Below, one piece after another: positions 25,993-39,032 of a DNA stretch of 64,000 nucleotides. The DNA is from Acanthacorydalis orientalis (lineage: Eukaryota > Arthropoda > Insecta > Megaloptera > Corydalidae): contig CM068314.1 of assembly GCA_034766995.1 (NCBI GenBank), positions 21,967,626 to 22,031,625 on the forward strand, in the 5' to 3' direction. The position numbers and the translations under genes were made by a program. How positions within the stretch are numbered: position 1 is the stretch's first letter; each line of letters begins with the position of its first letter. The notes beneath the pieces are model-generated. The model saw only the letters and a list, made by a program, of their open reading frames with translations, was not told where the DNA came from and searched no databases.

Positions 25993-26189
25993 GTATATGT
26001 TTATGTACATACGTTTGTATGTAAATAATTAAAAATTAGATAAGTAACAAAATTTGTTCATTTACTTTTAATTTAGAGAACTGAATAAAAATATGTTTAA
26101 TACATTCAAAAATCGAATCAGTTTAAACAGTTAAAATTAAAAAATGTTGAAATTGTTTTTATAGATCATTAAAATAATACAATCATGAA

Positions 26190-26225
<36 letters not shown>

Positions 26226-26368
26226 TACTTTTTGGCACTAAAAAGGTAATAAAATATACTTAGGTCGGATCTATTTTAAGTAGGGTAATGTTTGTAATAG
26301 TTTTTATTTCAAGTTTGTAATAATGATGTTATTCTAATTTTTCATTTTTGTTAAAGACAATTATTGTA

Positions 26369-26914
26369 TTTTTTTTCTGTTCGGTATTGTTAAAAAGTCA
26401 GACTTTAATTGTTTTTTAATTATACTTTTATTTTTAAACGACTTTATAGTGTTACGAACTATTAAACAATTATATGTACGTTTATTTTGAGACAAAAAAT
26501 TCTATAACAGATTTTGTATTTTGAATCTGAGGTCTTTAATGTATCATAAATTATTTACATTATTATTTAAAAAATTATTGATATTATATCGTTGTTCTAT
26601 AATAATACAATAGAGCCCTTAAATCCTGTATTATTACTATTTATTTATTTATGACTATAAAAAGTTAAATAATTAAAAATATGGTTAGTTAAAATGAAAA
26701 AGTCATTAACATAATTTCCTTGTAAGATTAAAACTTATAGATGAGAAATCCTTTATATTATTTTATCAGTGACATCTTTTTGTAAAAAAAAATAGAAATT
26801 GATGAATAATTGTTTAATAATTCGTAACACTATAAAGTCGTTTAAAAATAAAAGTATAATTAAAAAATAATTAAAGTCTGACTTTTTAACAATACCGAAC
26901 AGAAAAAAAAACAA
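26369..26914. repeat. Long inverted repeat, arms of about 103 bp, 336-bp spacer
   Basis: The left arm (about 26369-26471, containing CTGTTCGGTATTGTTAAAAA) is the reverse complement of the right arm (about 26808-26914) with only about two mismatches over 100 bp. The spacer has no coding capacity. It may be a MITE with long terminal inverted repeats (foldback type) or a locally formed palindrome. It lies in the intron, so the primary transcript would fold into a nearly perfect hairpin. No target duplication was identified. Confidence 0.85.
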
Positions 26915-27751
26915 TCTTTGGTTTTAATAAAATTATTGTTAAAACTGTAATGATGTTAATAATTATTGCAAAGAAATTGAAAATTTATGTATTTAGTTCT
27001 AATATGTGTGTATATATTGGTGAAATTTGGTTTTTGGATAAATAATCTGTTTTGAAGTAAATATGAAACTAAGGGCTTGTATTATTGTTCCATGTATATA
27101 TATATATAATTTTGTTAAATGAATACGTTCTACTTTCTATTTTCAAAAATCGCATGTTTGGAAAACGAATCCATGTTATTATCAATTACACCGATAATAT
27201 AATCAATTATTAAATTACAACACGTCCTTTGTTGTATTACGTGCAGGATGTCAATAAATTATGGAAATATCCTTGCATATTCATGCAATTTGTATCACAT
27301 TTCATTTGCGTATTCGAATGATTAAACAATAGTAAAGAAATGAGTTTCAAGAAGCATTCTTACTCTACTAATGTGTACATATTATACATTTTTTTCTGCA
27401 ATACGATACGATCTTTATGCATGTTGCGTTCACCGACATAGTTATCAAATAATCTAATTTTTAATGATCTACACGTTTCCAACCACTGTGTTTTGTTAAA
27501 ATGCGGAAATTTCATTGCGCGCGTAATTTTACATGCATAGGTCATCGCAAATTACTTCCTTCATGAATAATATCGTTATCAAAATTTGAAAATTCAGACA
27601 CAACTGACAATAAGTCTGATTACAATATATTATTTTGTAATGTGATAAACATTTAATCGTTTAAACTATTGTATTTTAATTTACATTAATTTACAACTGT
27701 ACCCACTATATATAATATATATACATAAACATATACATACACACACATATT

Positions 27752-27783
<32 letters not shown>

Positions 27784-28286
27784 TGTATGTATGAGTTTAT
27801 ATATGTATGTGATCGCGTGTGTATTATATATTTTTCACAATTAATCTTAATTAATTAAGATTTATATTGTACAATATTTTATTTCGATAAAAATGTTTGA
27901 TAATATTATCTAATTGATTTTATTTTGCAAAAAATGTATACAACTGATATACATTTTTACCTATATGGAATTTAATAATATACTTGGTTAGACATTTTAA
28001 ATTATCAATTATTAATAGAGTGCATATAAAATTATACACACACATTTGTATACACATTTTTTAATAGAGGTCGATAAGATTCTATTGTGATTTTGTATGC
28101 GATTGTTGTATATTTTTAAATTAATCAAACAAATTTTATTAGAAATCGTCGTTTGGTAATTCTCTTTTTTGTGTTTAAAAACAACATTAAAAATTGTTAA
28201 TTGTTAAATTTTAGTATTTTTTATTGTATAATACAGCAGTTAATAACTCAATCATATAGTTAATTACCTACACTTTCAGAAAAATA
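26915..28286. other. Intronic AT-rich stretch
   Basis: One (AT)n tract at 27752-27777 and an AC/TATG-rich region at 27720-27830. No gene was recognised. Confidence 0.5.
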
Positions 28287-28836
28287 ATTGGTTGGTAGAA
28301 AAATAATAGCGGTTTATGACCTTCAAATTCATATACATTTTTCTATTTGTAGTCCAGCACTGTTGGATGACTAACGCCTAACTTTTGTGCAAGCTCTCGA
28401 ATCTCTATGCATGGTTCTCATTCAACGAACGTCTTTAGTTGGTTGTTATGAACTGAAAAAGAACGCCCGCGACTTTCTTCATCTTCGAGGCTCTTGTCTC
28501 CAGCAAGAAATTTTTGGAACTACCATTGCATCGTACGTTTCCTAACAGTACCCACACCAAAAGCATCGTTTATTTTATGACCAGTTTCTGCTGCTTTACC
28601 ATCCGTTTTAAATTCATGCAAAAATGCCCTCTTATTTGCTTCTTTTCCATTTTTAATTCAATAACCCAATATGAAGCAAAATTAGTAATAAAATCAAAGT
28701 CGATGTTACCAAAACACAGAGCGAAAATGCACTTTAAAATGATATTAACATAAATACCATGAAATGACACGTTGATTAAAAGAACAAAGATAGAATTCAG
28801 AAAACAAAAACCACAATTATTTTTTTACCAACTTAA
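28287..28836 (-). mobile_element. Internally deleted mariner, 550 bp
   Basis: Both ends match the family terminal repeat (GGTTGGTAG...AATAATAGCGG at the left; CCACAATTATTTTTTTACCA at the right). On the minus strand it keeps the 5' leader and the helix-turn-helix part of the transposase (ETGHKINDAFGVGTV, then RTMQW and EDEESRGRSF), broken by a frameshift. The coding part stops after the LGVSHPTVLDY region and jumps directly to the last 45 bp before the 3' terminus. The whole catalytic domain is missing, so it cannot move by itself. Confidence 0.88.
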
Positions 28837-29208
28837 TACTTTAAATTATTATTTTTTTTTGATTTTTAGAAAAGCAATATGTTGAAATTTAGTTAATAAA
28901 AAAGATATATATTAAAGACACATGCTGTGTAATGACTTTTAGCTTCTTATGATTATATAATATATTATTGTCGATTTTTTTTCATATAATATTATTTATT
29001 CAATAAGGAATTGTCATGTTTCTAACCTTTTTATAAAAGTAATAAAAATGGCAATTGATTCCAAATCTCGCTATTAATACGATTATGGATAGCTGGAAAT
29101 TTAATAATTTTTCTGAAAGAAAATATATAAAAAAATATTTTTTTGATAATTATTTATTAATAACATAGTTTAAATACAGATTATTTATTTATCGAAAGTA
29201 TATATTAA

Positions 29209-29209
<1 letters not shown>

Positions 29210-29251
<42 letters not shown>
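29210..29251. repeat. (AT)n microsatellite, 42 bp
   Basis: Uninterrupted TA dinucleotides. Confidence 0.98.
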
Positions 29252-29252
<1 letters not shown>

Positions 29253-29366
29253 CTATTTTTTAATTAAGGTGCATATTAAAAATATTTTAATTTAATCTCT
29301 AGTACATTTTTTATGAAGTCGTATTTTTGTTTAAAATTATTTACATTTTTTAAGATTCATTAGTTT

Positions 29367-29370
<4 letters not shown>

Positions 29371-29414
<44 letters not shown>
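29371..29414. repeat. (AT)n microsatellite, 44 bp
   Basis: Uninterrupted AT dinucleotides. Confidence 0.98.
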
Positions 29415-29417
<3 letters not shown>

Positions 29418-30091
29418 TGATATTTATGGATTTAATTAAAGATTTGGCTTTTGAAATGACACGTATTAAAGTAATTAATTACTTGCATGCATATGTATAG
29501 AATGAATAATTTTACTAGCTTATAATAATTACTGACAGAAAAAATCCTGATTATCAAGTTAAGATTGGGATTTTAAACCAAGGATGTGTTTTTTTCAATT
29601 CGAGGAACTTTTTCGAAATTGTAATTTTAATGAATAATGACGTATATTATAAGATATGACGCACGATATTATATGTTTATGAATCGATGAACACTGAGTG
29701 CAGTGTGTTTTCGTCTACAGGTAGCCATAAACAAGTTTGCTTTAAATTAAGTATTCAGTGCAGAAAATCGTGTTTGGCACGTTAACGAATACGTGGTATT
29801 ATCACTTATCGCGACCAGCACCAGCGGAGCGTGTCAAAGACGTGACATTTAGTACGAGATTTTGAAAAATAAAAAGAGAATTCTTCTTTATGAATGAATT
29901 TTTTTCTTATATATGTTCTTGTTTTTGTTGAAATGTTTTCAAAGTTTTGTATGAATCATTTCGATACTGAATAGGTGATTTCCATTATTTCAAAACGTTT
30001 TTCTTTATAACGAAATATATATTTTAATTATATTTTATTGACTGCTGATACGATTAATATACATCATGCCGTCTTATTCTTTTTCATTTTG

Positions 30092-30113
30092 TATATATAT
30101 ATATATATATATA
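30092..30113. repeat. (AT)n microsatellite, 22 bp
   Basis: Uninterrupted TA dinucleotides. Confidence 0.95.
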
Positions 30114-31021
30114 GGATCATTTTTATATTTGAATAATTTTTGTATAGTATTTGTTTTATTTATTGGTATATTTCTGCATTGTCATTTAAACAAATTGATT
30201 AGATACACCATGTCAAAATAAATTTGTTGAAAAAATTCAAGTAAAGGTTAACTACTATTTTTTTTAAAAAAAATGGATCAAATTTTTATGTTACCAACGG
30301 TCTTACATTTTAATTTAACTAAATTGTGTTTAAAAAGCGTCCAGAATTCAATACTGAAAATAATTTATTTCGTTTTTATTCATTTTCTTTATAAGAAAAA
30401 TACATGTTTAAATAGAAATAATTTAATTAAGACTATTATAAACGAATTTTATTGCAAATAAGTAAATTCCTAATATTAAATAAGTTTTTATCAAATATCC
30501 TATTCTATTAAATTGATATATTCATTAATAATAATTTTTATTAGTCCCAAATACTTGATTTTTTCGAGATGAAGTAATTTATAGATTAGATATTCATAAC
30601 ACTTGTTAAGTATTTGCTAGTTAATTTTTTTTATATAAAGTGTGTTTTCAAACATCGAATTTATTTATATATCACAATATAAAATTTATATCATAATATA
30701 AATCTGGTACTGTGGTTAAATTGACTTTAAAGTTTTTTTTTTACTCATCGCAAAAACTATATACATTCTTCTGATCAAACATGTTTAATAAATGATAATT
30801 GATCATTTTAAATGTTACATATGAGCATTTTAATGTTGATGCCATCAAGCTTAGAGCACTAAGGTATAGAAAAATATGTTCTTCTGATCAGAATTGTTTT
30901 CATAGTTTGTGTTTAAATATAGGTTATATATAATGAATAGAACATTTGAGTTTCTATTTAATTATCTTATACAACGCAATTTTTAAGCAATGATAATAAA
31001 TTTCAATATGTGTTATTCATA

Positions 31022-31807
31022 TTAGGTTGGTAGGAAAATAACTGCAGTTTTTATTTTCTGAATTCTAACCTTAATTTTATTCAATGAAAGTGACAATTCA
31101 TCGTGTTCATGTTAATATCATGTTAAAGTGTATTTTTCGATCTGTATTTTGGTAACATCGACTTTGGTTTTATTATTAATTTTGTTTCAAATTGGGCTAT
31201 TTAATCAAAGATGGAAAAGAAGTAAATAAGAGCAATTTTTTGTATGAGTTCAAAGGGATGGTAAAGTACCAGAAACTGTTCGTAAACTAAACGATGCTGT
31301 TGGCGTGGACACTGTTAAGGAACGTACGGTTCAATGGCGGTTCCAAAAATTTCGTGCTGAGGACGAGAGCCTTGAAAATGAAAAAGTTTGCGGGCGTGCT
31401 TCTTTAGTTTATAACGACCAACTGAAGGCGTTATTTGAATCAGAACTACGCACAACAACATCCTTACCCTCCAAATCTTGAACGAATTGAGCTATGAAAC
31501 AATGCTTCATCCACCATACCCACCAGAAATCTCGCCAATAGATTATCACTTGTTTAAGCATTTCGACAACTTTTCACAGGATGAGGTCTTCAACAACCAA
31601 GCTATTACTGAAAGTGCATTTCGAGATTTTATCAACTCCAGAATTCCGGGCTTTACACTACCGGAATAAGTAAACTTGTAATTAATAGGGAAACATTTGT
31701 TCATTCTAATGGTGCTCATTTCTATTAATAAAGTTAATTATTAGTTTGAGAAAAATGTATACAAATTTGATACTCATAAACCGCAATTATTTTTCTATCA
31801 ACCTAAT
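31022..31807 (+). mobile_element. Internally deleted mariner, 786 bp, keeps both protein ends
   Basis: Bounded by TTAGGTTGGTAGGAAAATAA at the left and CCGCAATTATTTTTCTATCA plus ACCTAA at the right, the same ends as the copies at 28.3, 44.9 and 49.6 kb. The N-terminal helix-turn-helix region is present but frameshifted (VRKLNDAVGVDTVKERTVQW). After a deletion of the middle, which removes the first two catalytic Asp regions, a 63-codon frame (31478-31669) gives the transposase C-terminus: HPPYPPEISPIDYHLFKHFD with the third catalytic Asp in DYH, then AFRDFINSR. It is the least deleted member of the series. Subfamily by motif: cecropia/Hsmar1-like. Confidence 0.9.
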
Positions 31808-32865
31808 AGCTCTACAAACGTATAATTGATATTCTGTTTCCAGTAATGCGCGATTTAAAATACCTAACGATACTGTTTCTATTGCTTCTAGAATTATTTC
31901 TTTTAAATGATTTAAATCACAAATGTTTTGGGAAAATACACTTTTTTGTAACGTCGCACAAAAATCTAATAGTTTCTAGTCGAAATTTTTGTGAGACCAG
32001 TTTGTGCATCGATCCATCTAATTGAAAATTTCGCATTCAACTCTTCTCCGACAATGTTATTAACACTATGTTAAAAATAGTCGAGTCGTAGAAGGAAATT
32101 TAATAAAATTTAATTTTGTAAGTGAAGTCAATATTTTCATCGTTCAATTATTTCTCGATAACTTGCTGTTTTAATTTGAAACTTCCATATAACGAATTGT
32201 ATCTTGTATGTGGAAAACAAATACATTTTATTTAGAAGGAGAATATGTCAGTATAACTGAATACATTTTTAACTTACAGAATAATTTTGGACAAATATGT
32301 ACTTAAACTTCATGTCTTTATTTGCTTCTGGTTGAAAATAATTGTGTTTGTTTTATATATTATTATATTTTGTATATCCAAAGTAAAATATATATAAAAT
32401 AAAATTATTTAAGCAAAATATTAAAAAAATATAGATATATACAAATGTTGTATGTATATGGGTATATATATATTCGTATATAAATATATATATATATACA
32501 TATATGTGTGTGTGTGTGTCTATATGAAGAAAGAAAAAGAGATAATATATATATTGAACTAGAGATAAAGCTATTTAAATTTATATATTAATGTATGTAA
32601 ATTAGCTTAAAGACCACTATTATCAATTTAGTAAATAATTTGAAGACGGTGGTTAACTAAAAATGCAAATAAAATAATCAATGAATTATATTTAGGTATA
32701 TGACTTTGACCTTTATCGGCTGTTAATAGGCTACTTAATATGATGAGAAAATTTTTGCAGCGATTAAATAAATATACTAATAAAGATCAAGGTTACCTTA
32801 CAGGCGCTTTGTAAAGCTCATTATGTATATTCCTCTTCCATACGCCGTTATTATTAAATGAACAA

Positions 32866-32879
32866 TCAGCAGAGGGCCG
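32866..32879 (+). promoter_or_regulatory. CTCF-like site
   Basis: TCAGCAGAGGGCCG matches the CTCF consensus CCASYAGRKGGCRS at 12 of 14 positions. It sits in a local composition island. Short motif matches occur by chance; this is only a candidate insulator. Confidence 0.3.
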
Positions 32880-33758
32880 TTCATAGATTGTATAACGGAT
32901 GTACTTATCCTTTTACATGCCGAGTGATTAATATTGCGTCAGTTGCGGTTCATAAATAATAAACTTTGACATTATTCGTCAGTTAAATTCCCACAATAAT
33001 TTCAATTCAATTTTATTGCCTCTTGTATAGATGTGTGAAACCCTAAAACACTTCATCGAAGGTGTGTTGGAAGAAATGATAATAAAATAAAACGATAAGT
33101 TTAATTATCTTTGGAAATTAAATATTTATTATCGTGTGTTTCGTCACATATTTGGATTATTGTATTATAGAATGAATTTATCACCTATTCGAGTTCTTTT
33201 GTCATTGTTTAGTTTTTATAAGTATTTTTTTATATCTTTTATCATAAAATAATATTTCTTTTTTTTAAACCTTTAATCGTCCTTGCGAAACTTTTATTTA
33301 TTAATATATATAATATATATATTAAAAAATATATTATTATTTATTGATATTTATTTGTACAATGATTACAAATATTTATATTATTGTATTATTTTTCTTT
33401 TTCCTAAACTGTTCAAAAACCTATTATTTCTATTTTTTTTTCATAAATACTTTTTTTCATCAATGAATGTATTTAATGAATTAATATAGTATTAAATATT
33501 TCATTTCTTATGTTTTTTAAATATTTTTTCTAAAAATTATCATATCATATCAATACTTTTTCAACATCAATATTTTAAATTCTGTTATTGAAATATTTAT
33601 AATTCGTTTGACTTAAAAAAATCACGTTTTAATAGATATTGGAGACAGATAATGTCATCAGTTCTAATATATGTAAATAAATAGTTTTAAAGTAAATAAC
33701 TTGATTACATATATTCTTCAATAAAAGTATAATGTACTTATCTCATATAAAAATGAAA

Positions 33759-33762
<4 letters not shown>

Positions 33763-33799
<37 letters not shown>
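33763..33799. repeat. (AT)n microsatellite, 37 bp
   Basis: Uninterrupted AT dinucleotides. Confidence 0.97.
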
Positions 33800-33804
<5 letters not shown>

Positions 33805-33969
33805 TAACTATAATATTATATTAAAAGAATTTATCTCAAAAATATTTTTATTTTGATAAAATGAATTTAGTTGCAATTTTATTCAATAAACTAGTTGATC
33901 TCTTTTTAACTAACTGATATTTGAAATAAACGAATTTATTTATTTCACAAAATATTATATATTGTAATA

Positions 33970-33973
<4 letters not shown>

Positions 33974-34007
<34 letters not shown>

Positions 34008-34022
34008 CTTATATATATATAT
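33974..34022. repeat. (AT)n microsatellite, interrupted
   Basis: A 31-bp AT run, the interruption ATACTT, then a 12-bp AT run. Confidence 0.95.
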
Positions 34023-34342
34023 AATTCAGACGAATGTGAATAACTCAGTAGAAAATAAAATGACTGTAGTGAGTGAATGTTATCCTCGTATTGGCACTGT
34101 AAATACATTTCCTTACCGTTACAATAATTGTATCTATGAAACGTGAATATAAAATAAGTATGTAGAATTGATCCTAACGGTTCATCATTCAGCATTAAAT
34201 CTACATGATTATAGAATAAGGAAATATTGTTTAAAACGTTTCTGATAATTGTATTTTTATTCGATTCGGAATTAGTAATTAAAGATTCTAATAAAATAAA
34301 TATTCGAAAGTTTTAATTATATACATATAAATAAATATATAC

Positions 34343-34395
34343 ATATATATATATATATATGCATATATATGTATATATATATATATATATATATA
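34343..34395. repeat. (AT)n microsatellite, interrupted
   Basis: AT runs broken by GC and GT dinucleotides. Confidence 0.95.
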
Positions 34396-35585
34396 CATAT
34401 ACTTGAATGTCATTTTATACTGCAGTGATTAATATTTCTTACTCTTATAAATGGGTATTTCCAAACTACCTGAAAACTGTTTGTAGGTGATTACGTTTTA
34501 AAATTTCACGAGTACACCTCAAAAATTAAGTAGGTTTTAATATGTTTTTAATAAGAGCTATTCACTTTTATTCCATTTAACAGGATATTGTTTTATTTTT
34601 TTGAAGATTGGTGAATAAATAAATATTTTTTAATCTTTTTGTATTGTACTTTTTATATTTTAAAAAAAGTATTAGTATAGGAAAAACTACGAATGATTTT
34701 TATGAGTAGATAAATTAAAAAAATACATAATTTAGCTCTAATTATTATATATTTAATTATAATTAGAATAAATAATAGCGTATCTTTTATAATAGATATT
34801 TTATGATATTGCCAGATAGAAATGTGATGAAATTTTACAATAACTATATTTTATTTAATAGATAATTAAATCAAGTACTACTTATAAATAGACAAACACG
34901 ATAAGCTATTTTTCTATTGTAATTTAATTCATTTCTTAGTGAATTTCCGTTCATTTAACCTTTTTTAATTTGCAAAAACAATACTATTAGTATGAACAGG
35001 AATAAACATTACTTAAACATTTATCACAGCTTGAATTTTATGATTATGCCCATAGTTGAGTTCAATGTCGTTCTTATATTTTTCCAGTTATTTAATAGAT
35101 AGTATTATAAAGAAACTATTGTAAATGTGTTAAATAATTTTCAAATGTCCTCCAGTAGATCCACATTACCCACTGTATAATTTAATTCGTTATCTGTGGT
35201 GTTATTTTTTTATTAGTGGAAAATATCACTATTCTGTCATCGACTACTGAATATATTACATTATACAGTAAGCAGAGATTTCATTTGAATTAAGACAATT
35301 AAATAACTGCATGGAGAGCATTTAAGTGCGTGGGTACATTAGTGTAATATAATATCATGAGGCCATTGCTCTTTGAATAATCCAATTGTTGGTTTAAATT
35401 ATACGCATTTTTGTTTTTTTCTTTCAAAAAAAAATAATTTTAAGCTAAAAAATGTATAATCTATTGTAAAATTCTTTCTTTGAAATGAATTCTGGAATTG
35501 AAAGTCATTTAACTTTTACATGGACATTTTGTTTTTTAATTAAATGTCTGAATAATATCTTAAGTTATTTCAAACTGAACTCAAA

Positions 35586-35588
<3 letters not shown>

Positions 35589-35628
<40 letters not shown>
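35589..35628. repeat. (AT)n microsatellite, 40 bp
   Basis: Uninterrupted AT dinucleotides followed by TATG repeats. Confidence 0.98.
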
Positions 35629-35632
<4 letters not shown>

Positions 35633-36339
35633 ATGTATGTGTATGTATAGCATATATGTAAACAAATGTTCTTATTTAAAGTAGAAAATTAATTTACTAC
35701 TTTTATTACGCGGAACGCCTCCTTGTAAAGAAATAATTATATAGTATTGTTATAAAAATGCAAATAACAACAGTAATAATAATAATAATACAAGAAGTTT
35801 GATCTTCGACCTTTTTTCATTTCTAATGCAAATATTTAATAAGTTTCGTGTGTGTGTAGCACACATGCAAATCATACGTATTAATAATTCAATTTATATT
35901 TATATTATGTATTCATAATCTAACACATGTTCCAGAAGTTGCACGTAGGAAGTAATGATTTAATGAACATGCAAATTATCTTTTTCTTTCTTGTAGTGTC
36001 ATTTTGTTGATAAACATTGAGTACAATTACATCACGTTCATCAGATTTGATGTATTTGTCGAGTATTCGATACTTGAGATTTTTTTTCAGGACGTTGCTC
36101 ACTCACGAAAGCGTTTATTTTTTTCGAATTATTATTCCGGCTGTAAGTGATATGCGTGAAGAATTTTGCCATTGTGTATATATTTTTATAAAGAACAAAA
36201 TAGTTTTATGTTAATTATTATTCATTTGGTACCTTCATACATTTGTATTGTCTTATTATGAAAAATATAAGAATTGTGTGTTTATTTTAATGTGTAACTA
36301 TTACATTTCATTCCTAGCAAGAATTGAAATCGAATCAAA

Positions 36340-37352
36340 ATAACGTTCGAGTTTTGTTTCCGGTTATGGGTTCGTTCCAAGAAGATTTTTCAGGTTTTAT
36401 TCTGGTTTCGGTTTTTAAAAATATTCGTTCGATCACTAACTAACAAAAAGACAGTTACTAATATAATTCGACTGAGAAAATCAATGTCACGGATTGTCGC
36501 AGAGTTGCAGCATTTTTCGTTATAGTATTTTTTTTTTTTAATATTTTACTCTTTTACAGACTGGTGAAAATATAAAGTTTTAAACAGTAACGTAAATTTT
36601 TAACCAAGAATTAAAATTTGAAAATGTAAGTTCAACCCTAAACCTCGTATATATTTTAGTTTGGCGCCCATCGCCGTAACCCACATTCATACTTTTCGGA
36701 CCAATCACGTTTCTTCCACATCGCGGTGTGGATTCGGAATTATCGAAACTGGGATTTTCCAAAATCTTTATTTTGATGCTTTAACTTAGAGAAATGTTTT
36801 TTAGAACTCTTCCCTTTGGACTTTTCAGTCCGTTTACTTTCCAGACAGAAAGTGAGTAACATCGTAAAGTCAAAAAACTGCCGTCTCAAGAATTCTGAAA
36901 CTCGGGACTTGCGTATTGTAAAAAGATTGGAAAAACCCTGAGCTTCGACTTGAACCATTTCTTCAAATACGCAATGGTTTATTCAACTTTCACATAGTTG
37001 ACTTAACTATGTATTTTTCAACTAAAAATAAAATATGAAGCGTTTTCACCATTCATTTTATGAACTGAGTTATGGTTAAACTTTTATTTGTGGTGTAGTG
37101 AAAATATGCATTAATATTGAAAAATTAATTTTCCAAAAAAAGGAAAAAACAAAAATAAAATTTTTATACGGAAATTTCAAATTGCCCCCCGAAAAATAAA
37201 ATGTTTCATGAAAACCGATATAAACCGGTTCCGACTGTTTATTCGGTTTTGTTTTCGGTTTTTCATTCTGCAAAAATAGTGGTTTCGGTTTAGGTTACTG
37301 AAATGAAACGGTTTTTACCGGTTGCGGTTTCGGTTACAGTTTCAATCCGTGA
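36340..37352. repeat. Region flanked by CGGTTT-rich stretches, possible unknown transposon
   Basis: Both flanks (36350-36412 and 37200-37352) carry many copies of CGGTTT/CGGTTTCGGTT and its complement AACCG (for example ACCGGTTGCGGTTTCGGTTA). Between them, 36480-36970 is clearly less AT-rich than the background and has only short open frames on the minus strand that I do not recognise. Clustered subterminal motifs of this kind are common in DNA transposons, so this may be a degenerate element. No terminal repeats could be defined. Confidence 0.45.
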
Positions 37353-38039
37353 TTCTTTGAAAAGTGACAAATTTTATACACTTTTGACTAGATTTTTGAG
37401 TTAAGTAGTTATTTTTCGAAGATTTGGGTATAGAATATTATTTATAAGATATATCAAATTCATTTAATTTCGATTTATTGTACTTTTATCTCACGTCTGT
37501 TAAAATATATAAAGTGGTATTGAAATCACAAGCAGCGTTTAACAATAGTAATATATTTTTAATGATCAATATTTATATAAGAACTATTAAATTCTACGAA
37601 ATAGTATTTATATTTGTTTTCTATTTTAAAGTTTCATTTTTTTTAAATTTGAAAACATAAGTGGTTTAAAAATTAATTTTGTGACATTCACAAGGACATA
37701 CGTATTGCAAATGGTACATATCACGTGTCGATCACTGCTCTCATGAGTGGTACTTCTTATAAAAAAAAAATAAATTGTTTACATTCATTAAAAAACACAC
37801 GATTTTATTTCTTTTTTTTTAAATTATACATATTAAATAAATCATCGTATTAATAAAACAAAAAAGTTTCAAAAAAAAACCGAAAAGTTAAAAATTCAAC
37901 ATAGTTAATTCATAATAATTTTTTTATTTTTATAAATACCTATTATTACTTATTATTATGCAGTAAAACTGTATTTATGAGTACATATTATGACCTCGCT
38001 CAATAAGATGTAAATAATTAAAATTTGATCATGTAAGAT
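37353..38039. other. Intronic AT-rich stretch
   Basis: No coding or mobile element signal recognised. Confidence 0.5.
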
Positions 38040-38165
38040 GGCTAATTTTCAAAACTTGTGGGGTACGCATCTTAAGTTTTCTGGGGATGATAGGGATTTC
38101 GCAAAAAAATAATCTTAAGGATTCTATGAGTCGACAAAGTTTGAAGACCATTGGCTTAGAGCCAC
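38040..38165. mobile_element. Possible hAT element end
   Basis: The text GTTTGAAGACCATTGG at about 38139-38154 resembles the inner-to-outer end of hAT-type elements (reverse complement CCAATGGTCTTCAA, compare CAGTGGTTCTCAA). The preceding 100 bp are less AT-rich. No matching left end was found, so this is at most a fragment. Confidence 0.25.
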
Positions 38166-39032
38166 ACTGATTTAAATCCATCTCTGACTGAAAATAAGTA
38201 GTAACTTTTAATCACTACTGATGTTCAGAACGAATTTCTTTAAATATATTGGTCAACTTTTCTATAACTAATAACATTATTTTCGACTAACTTGTTCGGT
38301 CTTATATTAAGAGTCTTGTGTAATCTTTTAAGATTATTTAAATGTTTTATTTACGAAAATATTCTTATGTTCAAAGCAATTTCAGAAATCAAATTAACGA
38401 AAGTGAAATAAAATTTATTTATTTTAATTAAAGTATGACTAAAAGTATTAATAAACGTTAGAAGAGCAACATTATAAAAATAAAAGCATGCACTTTTAAC
38501 TTTCTTTTTATGACCATTAATTTGTTTAGTTTAAATATGAATATAGTACAGTTTTTATAAAATCAGTAAAGGCTTTAAATTTATATATATATATATATAT
38601 ATGATTAAAAATTTTCCAGTCAGTTGTTAATAAAACTGAAGTCTAAACATATGTTTTTATTGAATATAAGTTCGTTAATGGAATTCTAGCTAAAATACAT
38701 GTATAATGTAAATGACTTTTCGAGGTTTGGAAATATTTTTTACGTTTTCTCTTTTTTCTCGTTTACGTTGCTGAATAGTATTTTTAATCAATACTAGGGA
38801 GTTCTATCTCCCGAATGCTTACACTTTTTCCTCTCTTAACAAATAACATAAATTAACAAATCATAAACATAAATAATCCGTGTAAAAAGTCATACATTTG
38901 TTATTGGAAAAGTTTATAAAAATTAACATCAAATACAATGTTCAAATGTGTAACAATTTTCTTACTCCAAAGCTTCAGTGTATACCATGTTTTGAATAAA
39001 TTTCTTATCAGTTTTACACTGAAGTTGTATAT
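38166..39032. other. Intronic AT-rich stretch
   Basis: One 21-bp (AT)n tract (38582-38602). Otherwise nothing recognised. Confidence 0.5.

Larger units (their letters stand above)
24132..26368. other. Intronic AT-rich stretch
   Basis: Two (AT)n tracts and a (CATA)n stretch. The stretch at about 25480-25800 is slightly less AT-rich but holds nothing I recognise. Confidence 0.5.
28837..31021. other. Intronic AT-rich stretch with a composition island
   Basis: Three (AT)n tracts. The segment at 29690-29860 is much less AT-rich (GCGACCAGCACCAGCGGAGC), has no open frame, and could be a conserved regulatory element; I cannot identify it. Confidence 0.45.
31808..36340. other. Intronic AT-rich stretch with a composition island
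   Basis: Several (AT)n tracts. The stretch at 32700-33000 is less AT-rich and holds a CTCF-like word (separate entry). The rest shows no gene and no recognisable transposon. Confidence 0.45.

Noticed and set aside
28514..28753. Overlapping 79- and 66-codon frames on both strands
   Set aside because: They are out-of-frame readings of the deleted mariner at 28287-28836.
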